A stretch of DNA of 64,000 bases, from assembly GCF_024733555.1 (NCBI RefSeq), contig NZ_JANIOF010000001.1, forward strand, positions 909,225-973,224, read 5' to 3'. This document shows positions 31,280-40,553 of the stretch, in pieces (position 1 is the stretch's first letter; every line of letters begins with the position of its first letter). The notes under the pieces are model-generated. The model ran no database searches and was not told the origin of the DNA. It saw only the letters and a program-made list of their open reading frames with translations. The position numbers and the translations under genes were made by a program. The stretch comes from Paenibacillus sp. SC116 (GTDB taxonomy: Bacteria; Bacillota; Bacilli; Paenibacillales; Paenibacillaceae).

Positions 31280-32803
31280 TTATTTCCTTTTGCGCCAAGA
31301 GAACCATTTTCTCTTCTGTTCATGCACCTTCATCCAAGATTGCAGCCATTCTTCTAAATCCGCTGTACCCTTAAATGGGTTAGAACATGTTGGAACTGAG
31401 ATAATGCTATGGCATTTCAACTGCAAGCGAGGAGAGCGCAATTCTTCCTCTTTGGCATGCGGAAGTGCAAAAATCCATTGTTGATAATTTAATTCAAGTA
31501 GATTGCTCAAAGCTGCTTGAGTATCATCATCCCTCCATGGAGCAGTTGAACCTATTAGTAAACTGTATGAAGCACGAACAAATTCCTCATCTAATCTGCG
31601 CTTCGCTCCAATTACACCTAGATCCATGACAATAAAATCATATTCCATCTGCAGCTGTGTTACCGAAGATGTTGTTAACCCTCCAGAATGTTCACCTAGT
31701 TCAATGTAAGAAACTCCTTGCCACTGCCAAACTCTGTTATTCCAATCTTCCGCACAATTTCCTTCAACTGATGACAGGATAGAATGGACCACAGAGCGGT
31801 TCGACTCTACATTAGAAACATAAGCAACTTTCCCACGGTTACTTCTTGCCAGTCGATGTGCAATCATTAAACTCATATGAGTACAACCCAATCCTGAGGC
31901 TATCCCAGCAATTGCAATCGTGACAGCACGCTGTAAACCATTATTGGCGTTACCGTGTTGATTCCGTTGTCCCTTATCCATGAATTCATAAGCTGCTGGA
32001 AGTACTTTACTATTGGCGTGCACCGCTAGCGCTCTTTTTAATTCATCCGCTGACTGATATCTTGCATTAGGATTTACTTCCATCAACTTGGTAAGGATTC
32101 CATAAAATTCTTTAGGTACATCCTCATTAAGCATTAGTGTACGAAACGGCTCCATTCCACGCCAGCGCCCTTCAGTCAACACGTATGCCAACAATGCACC
32201 GATGCCATATAAATCAGTACGCGCGTCACTTTGCTTGCCCTCGTGCTGTTCAGGTGCTGCGAAGCCAACTGTTCCTAACTTCATCGTATCTGCTAGCTCA
32301 GAAGGCTTTACTTGTCTAGCAATTCCAAAGTCAATCAGCTTTATTCGATGCTGACCAGCCAACATAACATTAGAAGGCTTCATATCCCGATATATAATCG
32401 GTGGTGTACATCCATGCAAGTAACTTAATGCGTCACACAGCTGGAGACTGTACGCAATCATCTCATCAAATGAGATAGGAGTTCGCTTCAGTCTCTCAGC
32501 AATTGTTTCCCCTTCAATGTACTCCATGACCAAATAGGCATGCCCATCTTCATCAGGTGAAAAAAAGTCAACGATAAGCGGCAAATTCGGATGTCTAAGT
32601 TCAATGAGCCATTGTGCCTCCCTAATGAGATGTTCACGATCATGCGCAAGAGGGATTGATTCTTTAACCGCCCAATACTTTCCCATCAAACGCTCATCTG
32701 ACGCCAAGTACACATAACTCATACCGCCAACACCAATAAGGCGCTTAATTCGATAACGCTCGTGCAACAATGCACCTGCCATTAACTTCGTAGGAGCACG
32801 CAC
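31280..32803 (-). CDS. Ser/Thr protein kinase fused to CpaE-like domain
   Basis: A protein of 507 residues. Residues 1-270 form a complete Hanks-type kinase: glycine loop LIGVGGMSYVYLA, YWAVKES lysine, IIYRDMKPSNVML catalytic loop, LIDFGIA metal-binding Asp and FAAPEQ. There is no transmembrane helix and no PASTA domain. From about residue 290 the C-terminus resembles a MinD/CpaE module, with IAIAGIASGLGCTHMSLMIA in the P-loop position (no lysine) and YDFIVMDLGVIG as Walker B. It starts at a GTG after AAGGAGG. It is the first gene of the secretion operon, so phosphorylation may control the machine. Confidence 0.88.
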   Translation of the reverse strand: MRAPTKLMAGALLHERYRIKRLIGVGGMSYVYLASDERLMGKYWAVKESIPLAHDREHLIREAQWLIELRHPNLPLIVDFFSPDEDGHAYLVMEYIEGETIAERLKRTPISFDEMIAYSLQLCDALSYLHGCTPPIIYRDMKPSNVMLAGQHRIKLIDFGIARQVKPSELADTMKLGTVGFAAPEQHEGKQSDARTDLYGIGALLAYVLTEGRWRGMEPFRTLMLNEDVPKEFYGILTKLMEVNPNARYQSADELKRALAVHANSKVLPAAYEFMDKGQRNQHGNANNGLQRAVTIAIAGIASGLGCTHMSLMIAHRLARSNRGKVAYVSNVESNRSVVHSILSSVEGNCAEDWNNRVWQWQGVSYIELGEHSGGLTTSSVTQLQMEYDFIVMDLGVIGAKRRLDEEFVRASYSLLIGSTAPWRDDDTQAALSNLLELNYQQWIFALPHAKEEELRSPRLQLKCHSIISVPTCSNPFKGTADLEEWLQSWMKVHEQKRKWFSWRKRK

Positions 32804-32868
32804 TCCACAAACCTCCTTGAAGTAGCCGTTGTAAGATGATTGAACTCAATAAATTAGTTGAAAAACGC

Positions 32869-32904
32869 AAAAAACCCGAATACGGCCATGTAGGCGTATT
32901 CGGG
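32869..32904 (-). terminator. Terminator after the RlmM-like gene
   Basis: CCCGAATACG (32875-32884) pairs with CGTATTCGGG (32895-32904), and TTTTTTG follows on the minus strand. It separates the methyltransferase from the secretion operon. Confidence 0.9.
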
Positions 32905-33003
32905 ATGCTTTCCCTGAAAAGGTTACGTTTATATTGTTATTGATGTCATTATAGATTTAATTCCATCATTTGTCTATAGCTTGTTTGTAAAAAATAGTAC
33001 CGT

Positions 33004-34098
33004 TTAATTTTTAAGCATATACAACGTGATTTCATCACGGTTATGGAACAATTGCTTCGCACGGACGATCGTTGCATGCTTCTCGAACATCTCCATGCAA
33101 TCACGTATCGTTTGCAGCGGCTTCTTATGCATCAGCTTCACAGTAACAATTAATGTACCACCATATACAAGAGAATCAAGCAATTGAATAACCAGCTGTG
33201 CAGTATGCTTCGGACTCCAACTCATGTCACATACAATTAAATCAAACTCATTTGGCTCAAAAACAACCTCAGCAGCATTGCGTCCATAATAAGTGAAGTT
33301 CGGGTGATCCATTAGAGATGGATGCATTTTAGCCGGATCCACAGCTGTTACCTGAATTCCACGCTCTAGCAACAAGCTGCTCCAGCCTCCTGGTGCTGCA
33401 CCTACATCCAAACCGTTCCGATAAGCAGAGAAGTCCAATCCAAATACACGTTCTGCTTCTAACAGCTTAAATTTTGCACGAGAAATTTGTCCATCTTCAC
33501 GGCGGAAGCGAATAGCTCCACCTGGCCAATCTGACTGTTGATCTGCAAAAGTTGCTAATCCTGCGTATACTTGTTGCTCATGTTCAAACAAAGTTAAGAT
33601 GAAATCCGGTTGTTGAACGGCAGCAGTAATATTTTGTTTTGACCACACTGATTGAATAGCAGAGCGCCATTGGTATACATCTTCTTTATCACTAGCATCT
33701 TCTGTTTTCACTTTCTTAGGCGACGTCCGTACATGAACAGCCCCAGTCGATACACCTTGCAAAGACAAACCGCTTCGCTCTATAAGCGTCTCCCATAATT
33801 GCTCTGCATCTTCTTCATTGGAGACAGCATCAACGGGAAGAATAATATGGACTGGATAGGCATCACGAATAAAGATCGCTGGCTCACGACGGAGAAGATC
33901 CCATACCGCTCCTTCTGATTCAGGAAGTTCCATGAAAGCAACTTCGCCAGAAACAAATATCGTACTCTTCAAAAAACTATACTTCCGACGCAGTTCTTCC
34001 TGCGCATATGGGATATAGCCATGATTAGCTGTAACGATCCAATGGGATCCTAGTTCATAATTACGAGTTGGGTGAATTTCTTTACTAATAACTGACAA
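33004..34098 (-). CDS. RlmM-like rRNA methyltransferase (FtsJ fold)
   Basis: A protein of 364 residues. The C-terminal half has the FtsJ-type core: RAKFKLLEAERVFG (Lys), LDVGAAPGGWSSLLLE (SAM site), VCDMSW (Asp) and TLIVTVKLMHKKPL (Lys), giving the KDKE catalytic set of the RrmJ/RlmM family. The N-terminal part, about 200 residues, resembles a THUMP-like or RlmM N-terminal domain. E. coli RlmM methylates C2498 of 23S rRNA; the target here is inferred. It starts at TTG 34098, with GGAGG 9 nt upstream. The ABC ATPase gene ends 22 bp upstream. Confidence 0.85.
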   Translation of the reverse strand: MSVISKEIHPTRNYELGSHWIVTANHGYIPYAQEELRRKYSFLKSTIFVSGEVAFMELPESEGAVWDLLRREPAIFIRDAYPVHIILPVDAVSNEEDAEQLWETLIERSGLSLQGVSTGAVHVRTSPKKVKTEDASDKEDVYQWRSAIQSVWSKQNITAAVQQPDFILTLFEHEQQVYAGLATFADQQSDWPGGAIRFRREDGQISRAKFKLLEAERVFGLDFSAYRNGLDVGAAPGGWSSLLLERGIQVTAVDPAKMHPSLMDHPNFTYYGRNAAEVVFEPNEFDLIVCDMSWSPKHTAQLVIQLLDSLVYGGTLIVTVKLMHKKPLQTIRDCMEMFEKHATIVRAKQLFHNRDEITLYMLKN

Positions 34099-34120
34099 CT
34101 TATTTTTCCTCCAAGCATTA

Positions 34121-34888
34121 CTACGTCTTTATGCGCGCCCAGGGTCGGCCATCCATCCAATTCACTGCAATAGGCAGATCAAAGGTTTTGGAGAGCTTTT
34201 CTGGAGACAGCACTTCTTCTTTAGGGCCAGCCGCTACAAGTTTTCCTTTGTGCAGCAAAGCTACATGTGTAAATAATGGTACGATTTCTTCAAGATGATG
34301 AGTAACATGAACGAGATGCACATCTTTTGCGAGTAAATTTGACAGGTCTGCAAGCCACATCTCTCTTTCATAGAGATCGAGGCCTGCACAAGCCTCATCC
34401 ATAACAAGTAACTTAGGATTATTCATCATGACACGAGCAAGCAAAATCTTCTTGCGTTCCCCTTGGGAACACAACCCAAAAGGCTGTTCCGCCAAATGAG
34501 CAAGTCTCACCATCCGAAGTTGTTCCACTGATCTTTCCTTCAAGATATCTGTTTCCTTATCAAACAAACGCAAATGTGCTTGCAAGCCTGTAGCCACGAT
34601 CTCCCACACAGGATCACGCATTGTTAATTTTTCCACGAGCGATTGACTTATATAACCAATCTGTTTTCGAATTTCCCGAACGTCACAACGACCATATGTA
34701 TGACCAAGAACACGGACTTTGCCTGTGGTAGGAAAATGGTATCCTAGAATCATTTCAAGCAGCGTTGATTTTCCGGAGCCATTTCGGCCAAGTATCGTCC
34801 AGTGTTCTCCGGCTTTCATTTCCCACTGTAACGGATATATGATCATGCGATCTTGACGTTCAAATGTTACGTCATCGAGATGAATCAT
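34121..34888 (-). CDS. ABC transporter ATPase, YlmA-like
   Basis: A protein of 255 residues. Walker A is ILGRNGSGKSTLLEMILG, the Q-loop is IGYISQSL, the signature is LCSQGERKKILLARV (the usual SGGQ degenerated to SQGE), Walker B is LLVMDEACAGLD and the H-loop is LVHVTHHLEE. It has no membrane partner nearby, like B. subtilis YlmA. It could serve translation or an uncharacterised exporter. The start overlaps the preceding gene by 17 bp and has AGGAGG upstream. Confidence 0.88.
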   Translation of the reverse strand: MIHLDDVTFERQDRMIIYPLQWEMKAGEHWTILGRNGSGKSTLLEMILGYHFPTTGKVRVLGHTYGRCDVREIRKQIGYISQSLVEKLTMRDPVWEIVATGLQAHLRLFDKETDILKERSVEQLRMVRLAHLAEQPFGLCSQGERKKILLARVMMNNPKLLVMDEACAGLDLYEREMWLADLSNLLAKDVHLVHVTHHLEEIVPLFTHVALLHKGKLVAAGPKEEVLSPEKLSKTFDLPIAVNWMDGRPWARIKT

Positions 34889-35255
34889 CCATGCCGCCTC
34901 CTCTTAGCCGCTCATACAGATAAGGGATAGAATGAAAAGCATATATTTTCTGCGGATACACGAAGGCATTGTGTAAAATCAAATCTTGTTGATTTTGTTT
35001 CACTTCAATTGTACGCCAAATTATAAGACAAGGCACACTTTCAACCTGATACTCCTGTGCCAAATCAGGCGCTTCATTAACATTCAAACGTTCGAATCGC
35101 AGTTCGGGCAGTAAATGCTCAACAACATCCAACATTCGACTAGCTACATGACATGTCCCACACAATGGACTGTACATATATAAAAGATCGATTTCAGACG
35201 GAACTTTTCCATTCATTATGGCTTCACGGAGTTGTTGAATAATAACTATGCTCAT
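34872..35255 (-). CDS. Thioredoxin-like protein
   Basis: A protein of 127 residues in the thioredoxin-fold. The active site is SPLCGTCHVASRML (CxxC near residues 32-35), followed by YQVESVPCLIIW with the cis-proline. It is a short cytosolic thioredoxin-like protein, similar in layout to B. subtilis YusE. The tail is short and Gly/Arg-rich. It abuts the next gene upstream and overlaps the ABC ATPase start. Confidence 0.85.
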   Translation of the reverse strand: MSIVIIQQLREAIMNGKVPSEIDLLYMYSPLCGTCHVASRMLDVVEHLLPELRFERLNVNEAPDLAQEYQVESVPCLIIWRTIEVKQNQQDLILHNAFVYPQKIYAFHSIPYLYERLRGGGMDDSSR

Positions 35256-35591
35256 TTAACTGTGGCTACGAACTTGTTCGAGTAAATGAAGAGGCATAGG
35301 CCCACTATGCAGCTCAACATCTTGCGGCTTGTTCATATACAGCATCTCATACATACGACGTCGCCCTCTATCACAAGACGTGTGCAAATAAATCCGTTTT
35401 GCATATAAACCGCGATTGACCATCTCTGCAACTAACTCTGTACCTGTCGGTTCATCAGGGCCTAAATCGTGATCCAGCGATAAAATATCAACTTCTGCAC
35501 CTTCAAGGAGCAATATGCACTCCTCCATATTCCGTGCTAATACAAATCCATCCGGGCATTTTCGCCAATCATCAAGATACACATGGATCAT
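35256..35591 (-). CDS. Cyclic-phosphate-processing receiver-like protein (cREC)
   Basis: A protein of 111 residues. It opens with IHVYLDDWRKCPDGFVLAR and has LSLDHDLGPDEPTGTEL in the place of the receiver phosphorylation loop. The pattern resembles the cyclic-phosphate-processing receiver-like (cREC) family. It is cytosolic. It sits immediately upstream of the thioredoxin-like gene, with which it is co-transcribed. The biochemical role is not established. Confidence 0.7.
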   Translation of the reverse strand: MIHVYLDDWRKCPDGFVLARNMEECILLLEGAEVDILSLDHDLGPDEPTGTELVAEMVNRGLYAKRIYLHTSCDRGRRRMYEMLYMNKPQDVELHSGPMPLHLLEQVRSHS

Positions 35592-35694
35592 CTTCGCACC
35601 CTCTCCATTTTACAACGATTTTCAATATTTCGCGCGATTAATTAACATCATTAACTATACGAAGCAAATTAATTACGTAGTTCGTACATACAAC

Positions 35695-36573
35695 TTAATT
35701 TGAATAATGCAGTTGCCTCAAGATTTCCCATTCCGCATGATGAAGCGACACATCGCTCGCAGGTGTCTCCAATACATTCATTACACCGTTCAACTGTGAC
35801 GCAGATAGTAACTCCTTCATCGCTGCCAGTGATATATGCCCTTTACCAAGCTGAGCATGACGATCTCTCATAGAGCCGAACGGCTCTGCTGCATCATTCA
35901 CATGAACAACTTCAACATCATCCCAGTAGCCTAATTGCTCTCCATGTCGTATGAGTTGTTCTGTACCTAAACAATCATCTGCATGCCATAGTCCACTCAC
36001 ATAAGCATGACATGTATCAAAGCAAAAGCCAACACGATCCGGAGCGATGCATAATTGTTTGATTTGAACATGTTCTTCTAATGTCGAACCAATACCGCCA
36101 TACAGACCCGCCTGGTTTTCTAATAAAATAAGCGCTGGCCCCTTATACATAGTCAGCACGGTATTTAATGTGGTTAATATATCGCGATATCCTTCTAGGC
36201 GATTAGATTTCTTTACAACTCCAAAATGCACAACGACTCCAATTGCGCCTGTTGCCTCGGCAATTTCTAAGTCATTACACAGGCTGTGAATATGTTGTAT
36301 AGCCGCTTCCAGCTGATCATGAATCGATGTCGCCAAGTTCAAAGGGTAAGCAGAATGAATAACCGAGCGCAATCGGTAAAGTTCCATCAATTGACGACAA
36401 CGCTCGGCTTCTGTTGCTATAAAATGTTTCACCTGCAGACTTCGTGGGTTCTTTGCAAAAAACTGAAAGCTTGAACACCCTTCCTGTTCATATAGAGCAA
36501 TCGCTCTTTCTGCCATACGAACATATCCGCCACTTAACTTAATATGGCAACCATAGCTAAGCTCATTAGCCAT
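35695..36573 (-). CDS. nfo: Endonuclease IV (AP endonuclease, Nfo family)
   Basis: A protein of 292 residues. The TIM-barrel metal sites appear as GCHIKLSGGYVRMAERA, VIHSAYPLNLA, VVHFGVV, ILLENQAG, GFCFDTCHAYVSG and VVHVNDAAEPFGSMRDRHAQLGKGHI, a complete Nfo pattern. It cuts DNA at abasic sites. The start is uncertain: ATG 36573 (used here) overlaps the fpg-like stop, and an ATG at 36603 is also in frame; neither has a good ribosome site. It is paired with the glycosylase-like gene, forming a base-excision-repair module. Confidence 0.9.
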   Translation of the reverse strand: MANELSYGCHIKLSGGYVRMAERAIALYEQEGCSSFQFFAKNPRSLQVKHFIATEAERCRQLMELYRLRSVIHSAYPLNLATSIHDQLEAAIQHIHSLCNDLEIAEATGAIGVVVHFGVVKKSNRLEGYRDILTTLNTVLTMYKGPALILLENQAGLYGGIGSTLEEHVQIKQLCIAPDRVGFCFDTCHAYVSGLWHADDCLGTEQLIRHGEQLGYWDDVEVVHVNDAAEPFGSMRDRHAQLGKGHISLAAMKELLSASQLNGVMNVLETPASDVSLHHAEWEILRQLHYSN

Positions 36574-37408
36574 GTGTACAGGCAATTTCAGGCGCATGTT
36601 CATGCTGACAGGAAGAACAATATACAGATACTTTTCCGCTGATTAGTGTATCAGACAACTTCGTCCGACATGTACCGCATGCTTCACCTTGTCGACCGCT
36701 AACCACATAAGAAGGAGCTCCTGGTTGTTCAATAGCTTCTTGAAGCCATTGAACCATGCTATTGTATACCGCTTCCCAATCACAGGACGACAACGTCTCT
36801 GTTTTTACAGTTGGCATTATACCTGCTCTAAAACAAATCTCATCAGCGATTGCAGGAGAAATGCCAGCAATCAAAGCTGGATTCGTTAGAGCTGTGCGAA
36901 GTGCTGTACGTCGTTTGGCGAACCGATTTTGGAACAAAGTTGCGTTTAAATTGCGACTAAGAGGCTCAAGCCCCCATTCCTTCGCGATATCGTCCATTTC
37001 TTTGGCACTCAACCACTGTAGAGAAAGAGTACGTGCGCCAGTCACATTCCAGTTTCCTTGATCAAATGAAATACGCAATTGTGGTTGGACAAGCGCATTT
37101 CCATTTACAGCTATAGAGTCAGCATCCTCTTTCACTCCAGCTTCTTCCTCTGCTGAAGACGTTGTATGAAACAGCGCGCCATTCCCTGCCGTTACTAATA
37201 ATCTTCTGCCATCGTCTAGATGAAACACAATACCTTTAGCACGACGCTCCACGTATAACAGCTGTCTTCCTACTAAACCTTGCTGCAATTGCTCTATAGA
37301 TACATTCGCCCATGATTCCTTAAGGAGTGAGATTGATCTAAATCGCTGCCCTACAAACAACTGATTTAACTTTTTACGTTCTCGCTCTAATTCTGGTAGT
37401 TCTGCCAT
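36566..37408 (-). CDS. Fpg/Nei-like DNA glycosylase lacking the catalytic N-terminal proline
   Basis: A protein of 280 residues with the MutM/Nei layout: the N-terminus MAELPELERE aligns with MPELPEVE. A C-terminal zinc finger is present (ACGTCRTKL and YCSSCQHEH). In Fpg the proline exposed after Met removal is the catalytic nucleophile; here it is alanine, although the adjacent Glu is kept. Activity therefore may be lost, altered, or use another nucleophile. The gene starts 1 nt after the HAD stop and overlaps the nfo start. A related non-classical Fpg-like subfamily exists in Bacilli, so this might not be a degenerate copy. Confidence 0.8.
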   Translation of the reverse strand: MAELPELERERKKLNQLFVGQRFRSISLLKESWANVSIEQLQQGLVGRQLLYVERRAKGIVFHLDDGRRLLVTAGNGALFHTTSSAEEEAGVKEDADSIAVNGNALVQPQLRISFDQGNWNVTGARTLSLQWLSAKEMDDIAKEWGLEPLSRNLNATLFQNRFAKRRTALRTALTNPALIAGISPAIADEICFRAGIMPTVKTETLSSCDWEAVYNSMVQWLQEAIEQPGAPSYVVSGRQGEACGTCRTKLSDTLISGKVSVYCSSCQHEHAPEIACTHG

Positions 37409-38266
37409 CTATTCCAACGCCCTCTCTGTATCATTATTTTCATGAATTTGTTCGAACAGCAACCTAACTTGCTCAAGATTATCAAATACGTAATCCGGAA
37501 GGTCATTACTGCTCTCTCTATACGATGCATAAGATGACTTTGAGGTCACTCCTGTAAGCACTAATGCCGTAAGACATTTTGCTCGGATGCCCGCCTGAAT
37601 GTCTGTTAGCAAATTATCTCCAACCACAATCGCCTCAGAGGCTGTACACTCAAGTTGTTTAAGCGCTACCTGCATGATGATTGCTTCTGGCTTCCCGATA
37701 CAAACAGGTTCTACCCCTGAAGCAGCCTGTATAGCCGCAGCAATTGTGCCCGCACCAGGAGAAATTCCTTTGTCTGAAGGCAGCTGTACATCTGGATTCG
37801 TCACAATAGAAACTGCGCCTTTGCGTATTGCTATCGAAGCAGCTTCCAGCTTTTTATAAGTAAACTGCCGATCAAGTCCTTGAACGACAACATCAATTTG
37901 CTTCTGTTCAGCCACTAAAGGATCATTTGTCCATCGGATATTACAATCCGATAATGCCTGCTGCAATCCTTCTTCACCTATCATAAAGACAAATGGATCT
38001 GTATAATGATCTCGAATAAACATGGCTGCCGCCTGCGCAGAAGTTAGCACATCCTCTGTTCGTGCTTGTATGCCCATTTCTCCCATAAGCGCTGCTATTT
38101 GCTGCGGGGTACGAGTTGAGTTATTGGTCACAAACAAATAAGGCACTTTCCACTTTTGCAAGCATTCAATTAAGCGATCAGCCCCGTCTATAGCTTGAGA
38201 TCCGTGAAACATCGTCCCGTCCAAGTCAATGAACGCATGAACTTTGTTCGGCATGGTTTTGCTCAT
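37409..38266 (-). CDS. HAD-family phosphatase, NagD-like
   Basis: A protein of 285 residues. HAD motifs are AFIDLDGTMFHG (nucleophile Asp), LFVTNNSTRT (motif II), CIGKPEAII (motif III Lys) and IVVGDNLLTDIQAG (motif IV). The size and VTNNS suggest the NagD / phosphoglycolate phosphatase-like subfamily. Likely substrates are phosphorylated sugars or nucleotides. AAAGGCG precedes the ATG. It overlaps the EamA transporter end by 41 bp and abuts the Fpg-like gene. Confidence 0.87.
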   Translation of the reverse strand: MSKTMPNKVHAFIDLDGTMFHGSQAIDGADRLIECLQKWKVPYLFVTNNSTRTPQQIAALMGEMGIQARTEDVLTSAQAAAMFIRDHYTDPFVFMIGEEGLQQALSDCNIRWTNDPLVAEQKQIDVVVQGLDRQFTYKKLEAASIAIRKGAVSIVTNPDVQLPSDKGISPGAGTIAAAIQAASGVEPVCIGKPEAIIMQVALKQLECTASEAIVVGDNLLTDIQAGIRAKCLTALVLTGVTSKSSYASYRESSNDLPDYVFDNLEQVRLLFEQIHENNDTERALE

Positions 38267-39161
38267 GTCGCCTTTGTTCCTCTCTAGTTGTTTTTATTCC
38301 GATAACGGTGAAAGCAAATACCCCACATAGCACAATCATTGCACCGATCCATTGCTGCATGGTCATCTGCTCATTCAATATCAAGTATGCAAACACCCCT
38401 GTAAATATAGGGTTTAAATTTAAAAACATGCCGGCTTGTGTTCCTCCTACACGCTGTACTCCAATGTTCCAAAACATCATAGCTGCAACTGTAGCACCAA
38501 CACTTGTATAGGCAATACCTATCCAGAACCAGATATCCCCAGTCGTTGAGATCATGTTCCGCCACTCCAACGGCAGCATTAAGAATACACCAATAATGCC
38601 TCCCCAGAACGTGGACAAAAACGGTGATATGTACATCATAGCCCATTTTGATGCAATTGAATATATGCCCCAGATGAGTACAGAGCCTAGCATCCATAGA
38701 TCTCCAATATTAAACGACATTAACCATAAACGTGATAAATCACCTTGCAGGATGAAGTAAATAACCCCGCTAAAAGAAACACACATGGCAACGATTTGCA
38801 GCGTATGTAAACGATCACGATAAAAGATAAAGCTCAAGAGAGCAATCATAATGGGATTTAAGGCTGAAATTAAACCTGTATTTGTAGCTGTTGTGTGCTC
38901 CAGTGCATAGAACATGCATACATTGAACAGCAATACTCCTGTAAGCCCCATTAACAGAAGCGGCAGCCATGCTGCTCGAGGAGGCAATATATTCTTTTCT
39001 TTTTTCAATACGATAGGCAGCCATACGATAACCGCTATTCCCCAGCGAAATAAGACGAGCGTCAGCGGCTCCGCATGATCGACAAGTAATTTACTCGCTA
39101 CAAAATTGCCTCCCCACAGCATGCTTGTAAAGATAAGAAGTGTGTAGATGAATCCTTTCAT
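38226..39161 (-). CDS. EamA-family (DMT) transporter
   Basis: A protein of 311 residues with about ten predicted spans in two EamA halves. Visible are WGGNFVASKLLVDHAEPLTL, the characteristic VLFRWGIAVIVW and LNLNPIFTGVFAYLILNE in the second half. It probably exports a small metabolite; the substrate cannot be inferred. The last 41 bp overlap the HAD gene, so the two are probably co-transcribed. The C-terminus is hydrophilic and cytosolic. Confidence 0.88.
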   Translation of the reverse strand: MKGFIYTLLIFTSMLWGGNFVASKLLVDHAEPLTLVLFRWGIAVIVWLPIVLKKEKNILPPRAAWLPLLLMGLTGVLLFNVCMFYALEHTTATNTGLISALNPIMIALLSFIFYRDRLHTLQIVAMCVSFSGVIYFILQGDLSRLWLMSFNIGDLWMLGSVLIWGIYSIASKWAMMYISPFLSTFWGGIIGVFLMLPLEWRNMISTTGDIWFWIGIAYTSVGATVAAMMFWNIGVQRVGGTQAGMFLNLNPIFTGVFAYLILNEQMTMQQWIGAMIVLCGVFAFTVIGIKTTREEQRRHEQNHAEQSSCVH

Positions 39162-39197
39162 ACGTATCCTTCTCTCTAAGTCGTATGCCGAACCTAA

Positions 39198-40286
39198 TTA
39201 GTCCGTTTGTTTGGAAGAAGCAATCACTTTGTCTACCCACCGCTCTACCGTATATCCATCTGACAAGGTAGGTGCGATATCAGCCCAACGATTATCTCCC
39301 GTCATTCTCAAAATAAAATGATGAAGAGCAGCAAAATGGCTGTCTTGAAACACACCAAGTGTAGCCTTCTCATCCGGCAGCAACTCTAAGCTATCTGGTA
39401 TCGGCAGACTCGGCACAGCACCACTTATTAAATGCACATCGGGCATTCGATCTTTTTCCAAATCACATGTCATACTTCCCTTGGTACCGACAATATGAAT
39501 ACGGAAAGCATCTGATCCGTATGCAATGCGAGATACTTCTATCGATCCACGCACGCCCGTTTCTGTTTCTATATGCATAGAGGCCCAATCATCTACATTC
39601 ACTTCAACTTGTTCCGAAGAATGCATAGATATAGGTCTATTTTTAACAAACGTATGCGTACGACCTTCCACATGTTTATAATTCCCAAACCAATGACGAA
39701 CTAGATCAAGCGCGTGGACACCTATATCCGTGATCGCCCCACCGCCAGATAGTTCATCACTTAATCGCCAACTGAATGGACGATCCGCATTCAAATATCC
39801 TGAACGCATGTACGCAATATTACATTGTAACACATCACCGATCATTCCTTCTTTGAGGCACTCACGTATCCGCATTACAGCTGGATGATATCGGAATGTA
39901 AAAGCTAATTGTTGCGGATAGTGTGCTGGAACAGTAGCTAACAACTTAGCCGTTTGTTCAGCTGATTCCGTTACAGGCTTTTCGCAATACAGTGCTTGAT
40001 TGAAATTCATTGCAGTCTTTACCTGCTCAGCGTGAAGTGCATTGGGTGTACAAATACTCACAGCCTGCGATTGACCGCGTTCTAATGCAGTTTCCAATTT
40101 ATCTGTCACAAACTGAAAGCCAATTTGCTTCGCTTGTTCCGCCAAAGTCTCTGGCCTTCTTGTTACTAACGAATCCAATACGGGAGTGACAGGTAATCGT
40201 TTAATAATAGGCAGCGTACGCAGCGCCACAAGATGTGTCTTCGCAATCGTACCAAACCCAACAATCGTAAATCCAATATGATGCAT
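39198..40286 (-). CDS. Gfo/Idh/MocA-family oxidoreductase
   Basis: A protein of 362 residues. It has an N-terminal NAD(P)-binding site (FTIVGFGTIAKTHL), the conserved LYCEKPVTESA motif (Lys-Pro) and GGAITDIGVHALDLVRHWFG, with the family His. These define a sugar or inositol dehydrogenase-like enzyme, with unknown substrate. It is the gene upstream of the transporter, 36 bp away, so the two may act on the same compound. Confidence 0.88.
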   Translation of the reverse strand: MHHIGFTIVGFGTIAKTHLVALRTLPIIKRLPVTPVLDSLVTRRPETLAEQAKQIGFQFVTDKLETALERGQSQAVSICTPNALHAEQVKTAMNFNQALYCEKPVTESAEQTAKLLATVPAHYPQQLAFTFRYHPAVMRIRECLKEGMIGDVLQCNIAYMRSGYLNADRPFSWRLSDELSGGGAITDIGVHALDLVRHWFGNYKHVEGRTHTFVKNRPISMHSSEQVEVNVDDWASMHIETETGVRGSIEVSRIAYGSDAFRIHIVGTKGSMTCDLEKDRMPDVHLISGAVPSLPIPDSLELLPDEKATLGVFQDSHFAALHHFILRMTGDNRWADIAPTLSDGYTVERWVDKVIASSKQTD

Positions 40287-40532
40287 GGTGTATCCACCTT
40301 TCTCTTCTGTACCATATGTAACTTAATTCATTAATGGCCTCATGTTGTAAGTTGCTTCATTCATTGTAAATAACGTAAAGCAGCGTTGCAAGCAAGTTCT
40401 ACACCCAACACTTCGACATCATGAGATATAGCAACCTGTCGAAATGATGCACGTGTTTATTTATCAAGTCGCTTTTTCATCTATCTGTCGCTTCCTGCGC
40501 TTTCCCGGAAAATAATCCGTATTTGAGATATG

Positions 40533-40553
40533 AAAAAAACGGCTTACGCCGTT
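40533..40553 (-). terminator. Terminator overlapping the rnz stop
   Basis: AACGGC (40539-40544) pairs with GCCGTT (40548-40553), with the rnz stop codon TAA in the loop and TTTTTTT after the stem on the minus strand. The 3' end of rnz therefore encodes part of its own terminator. Confidence 0.75.
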
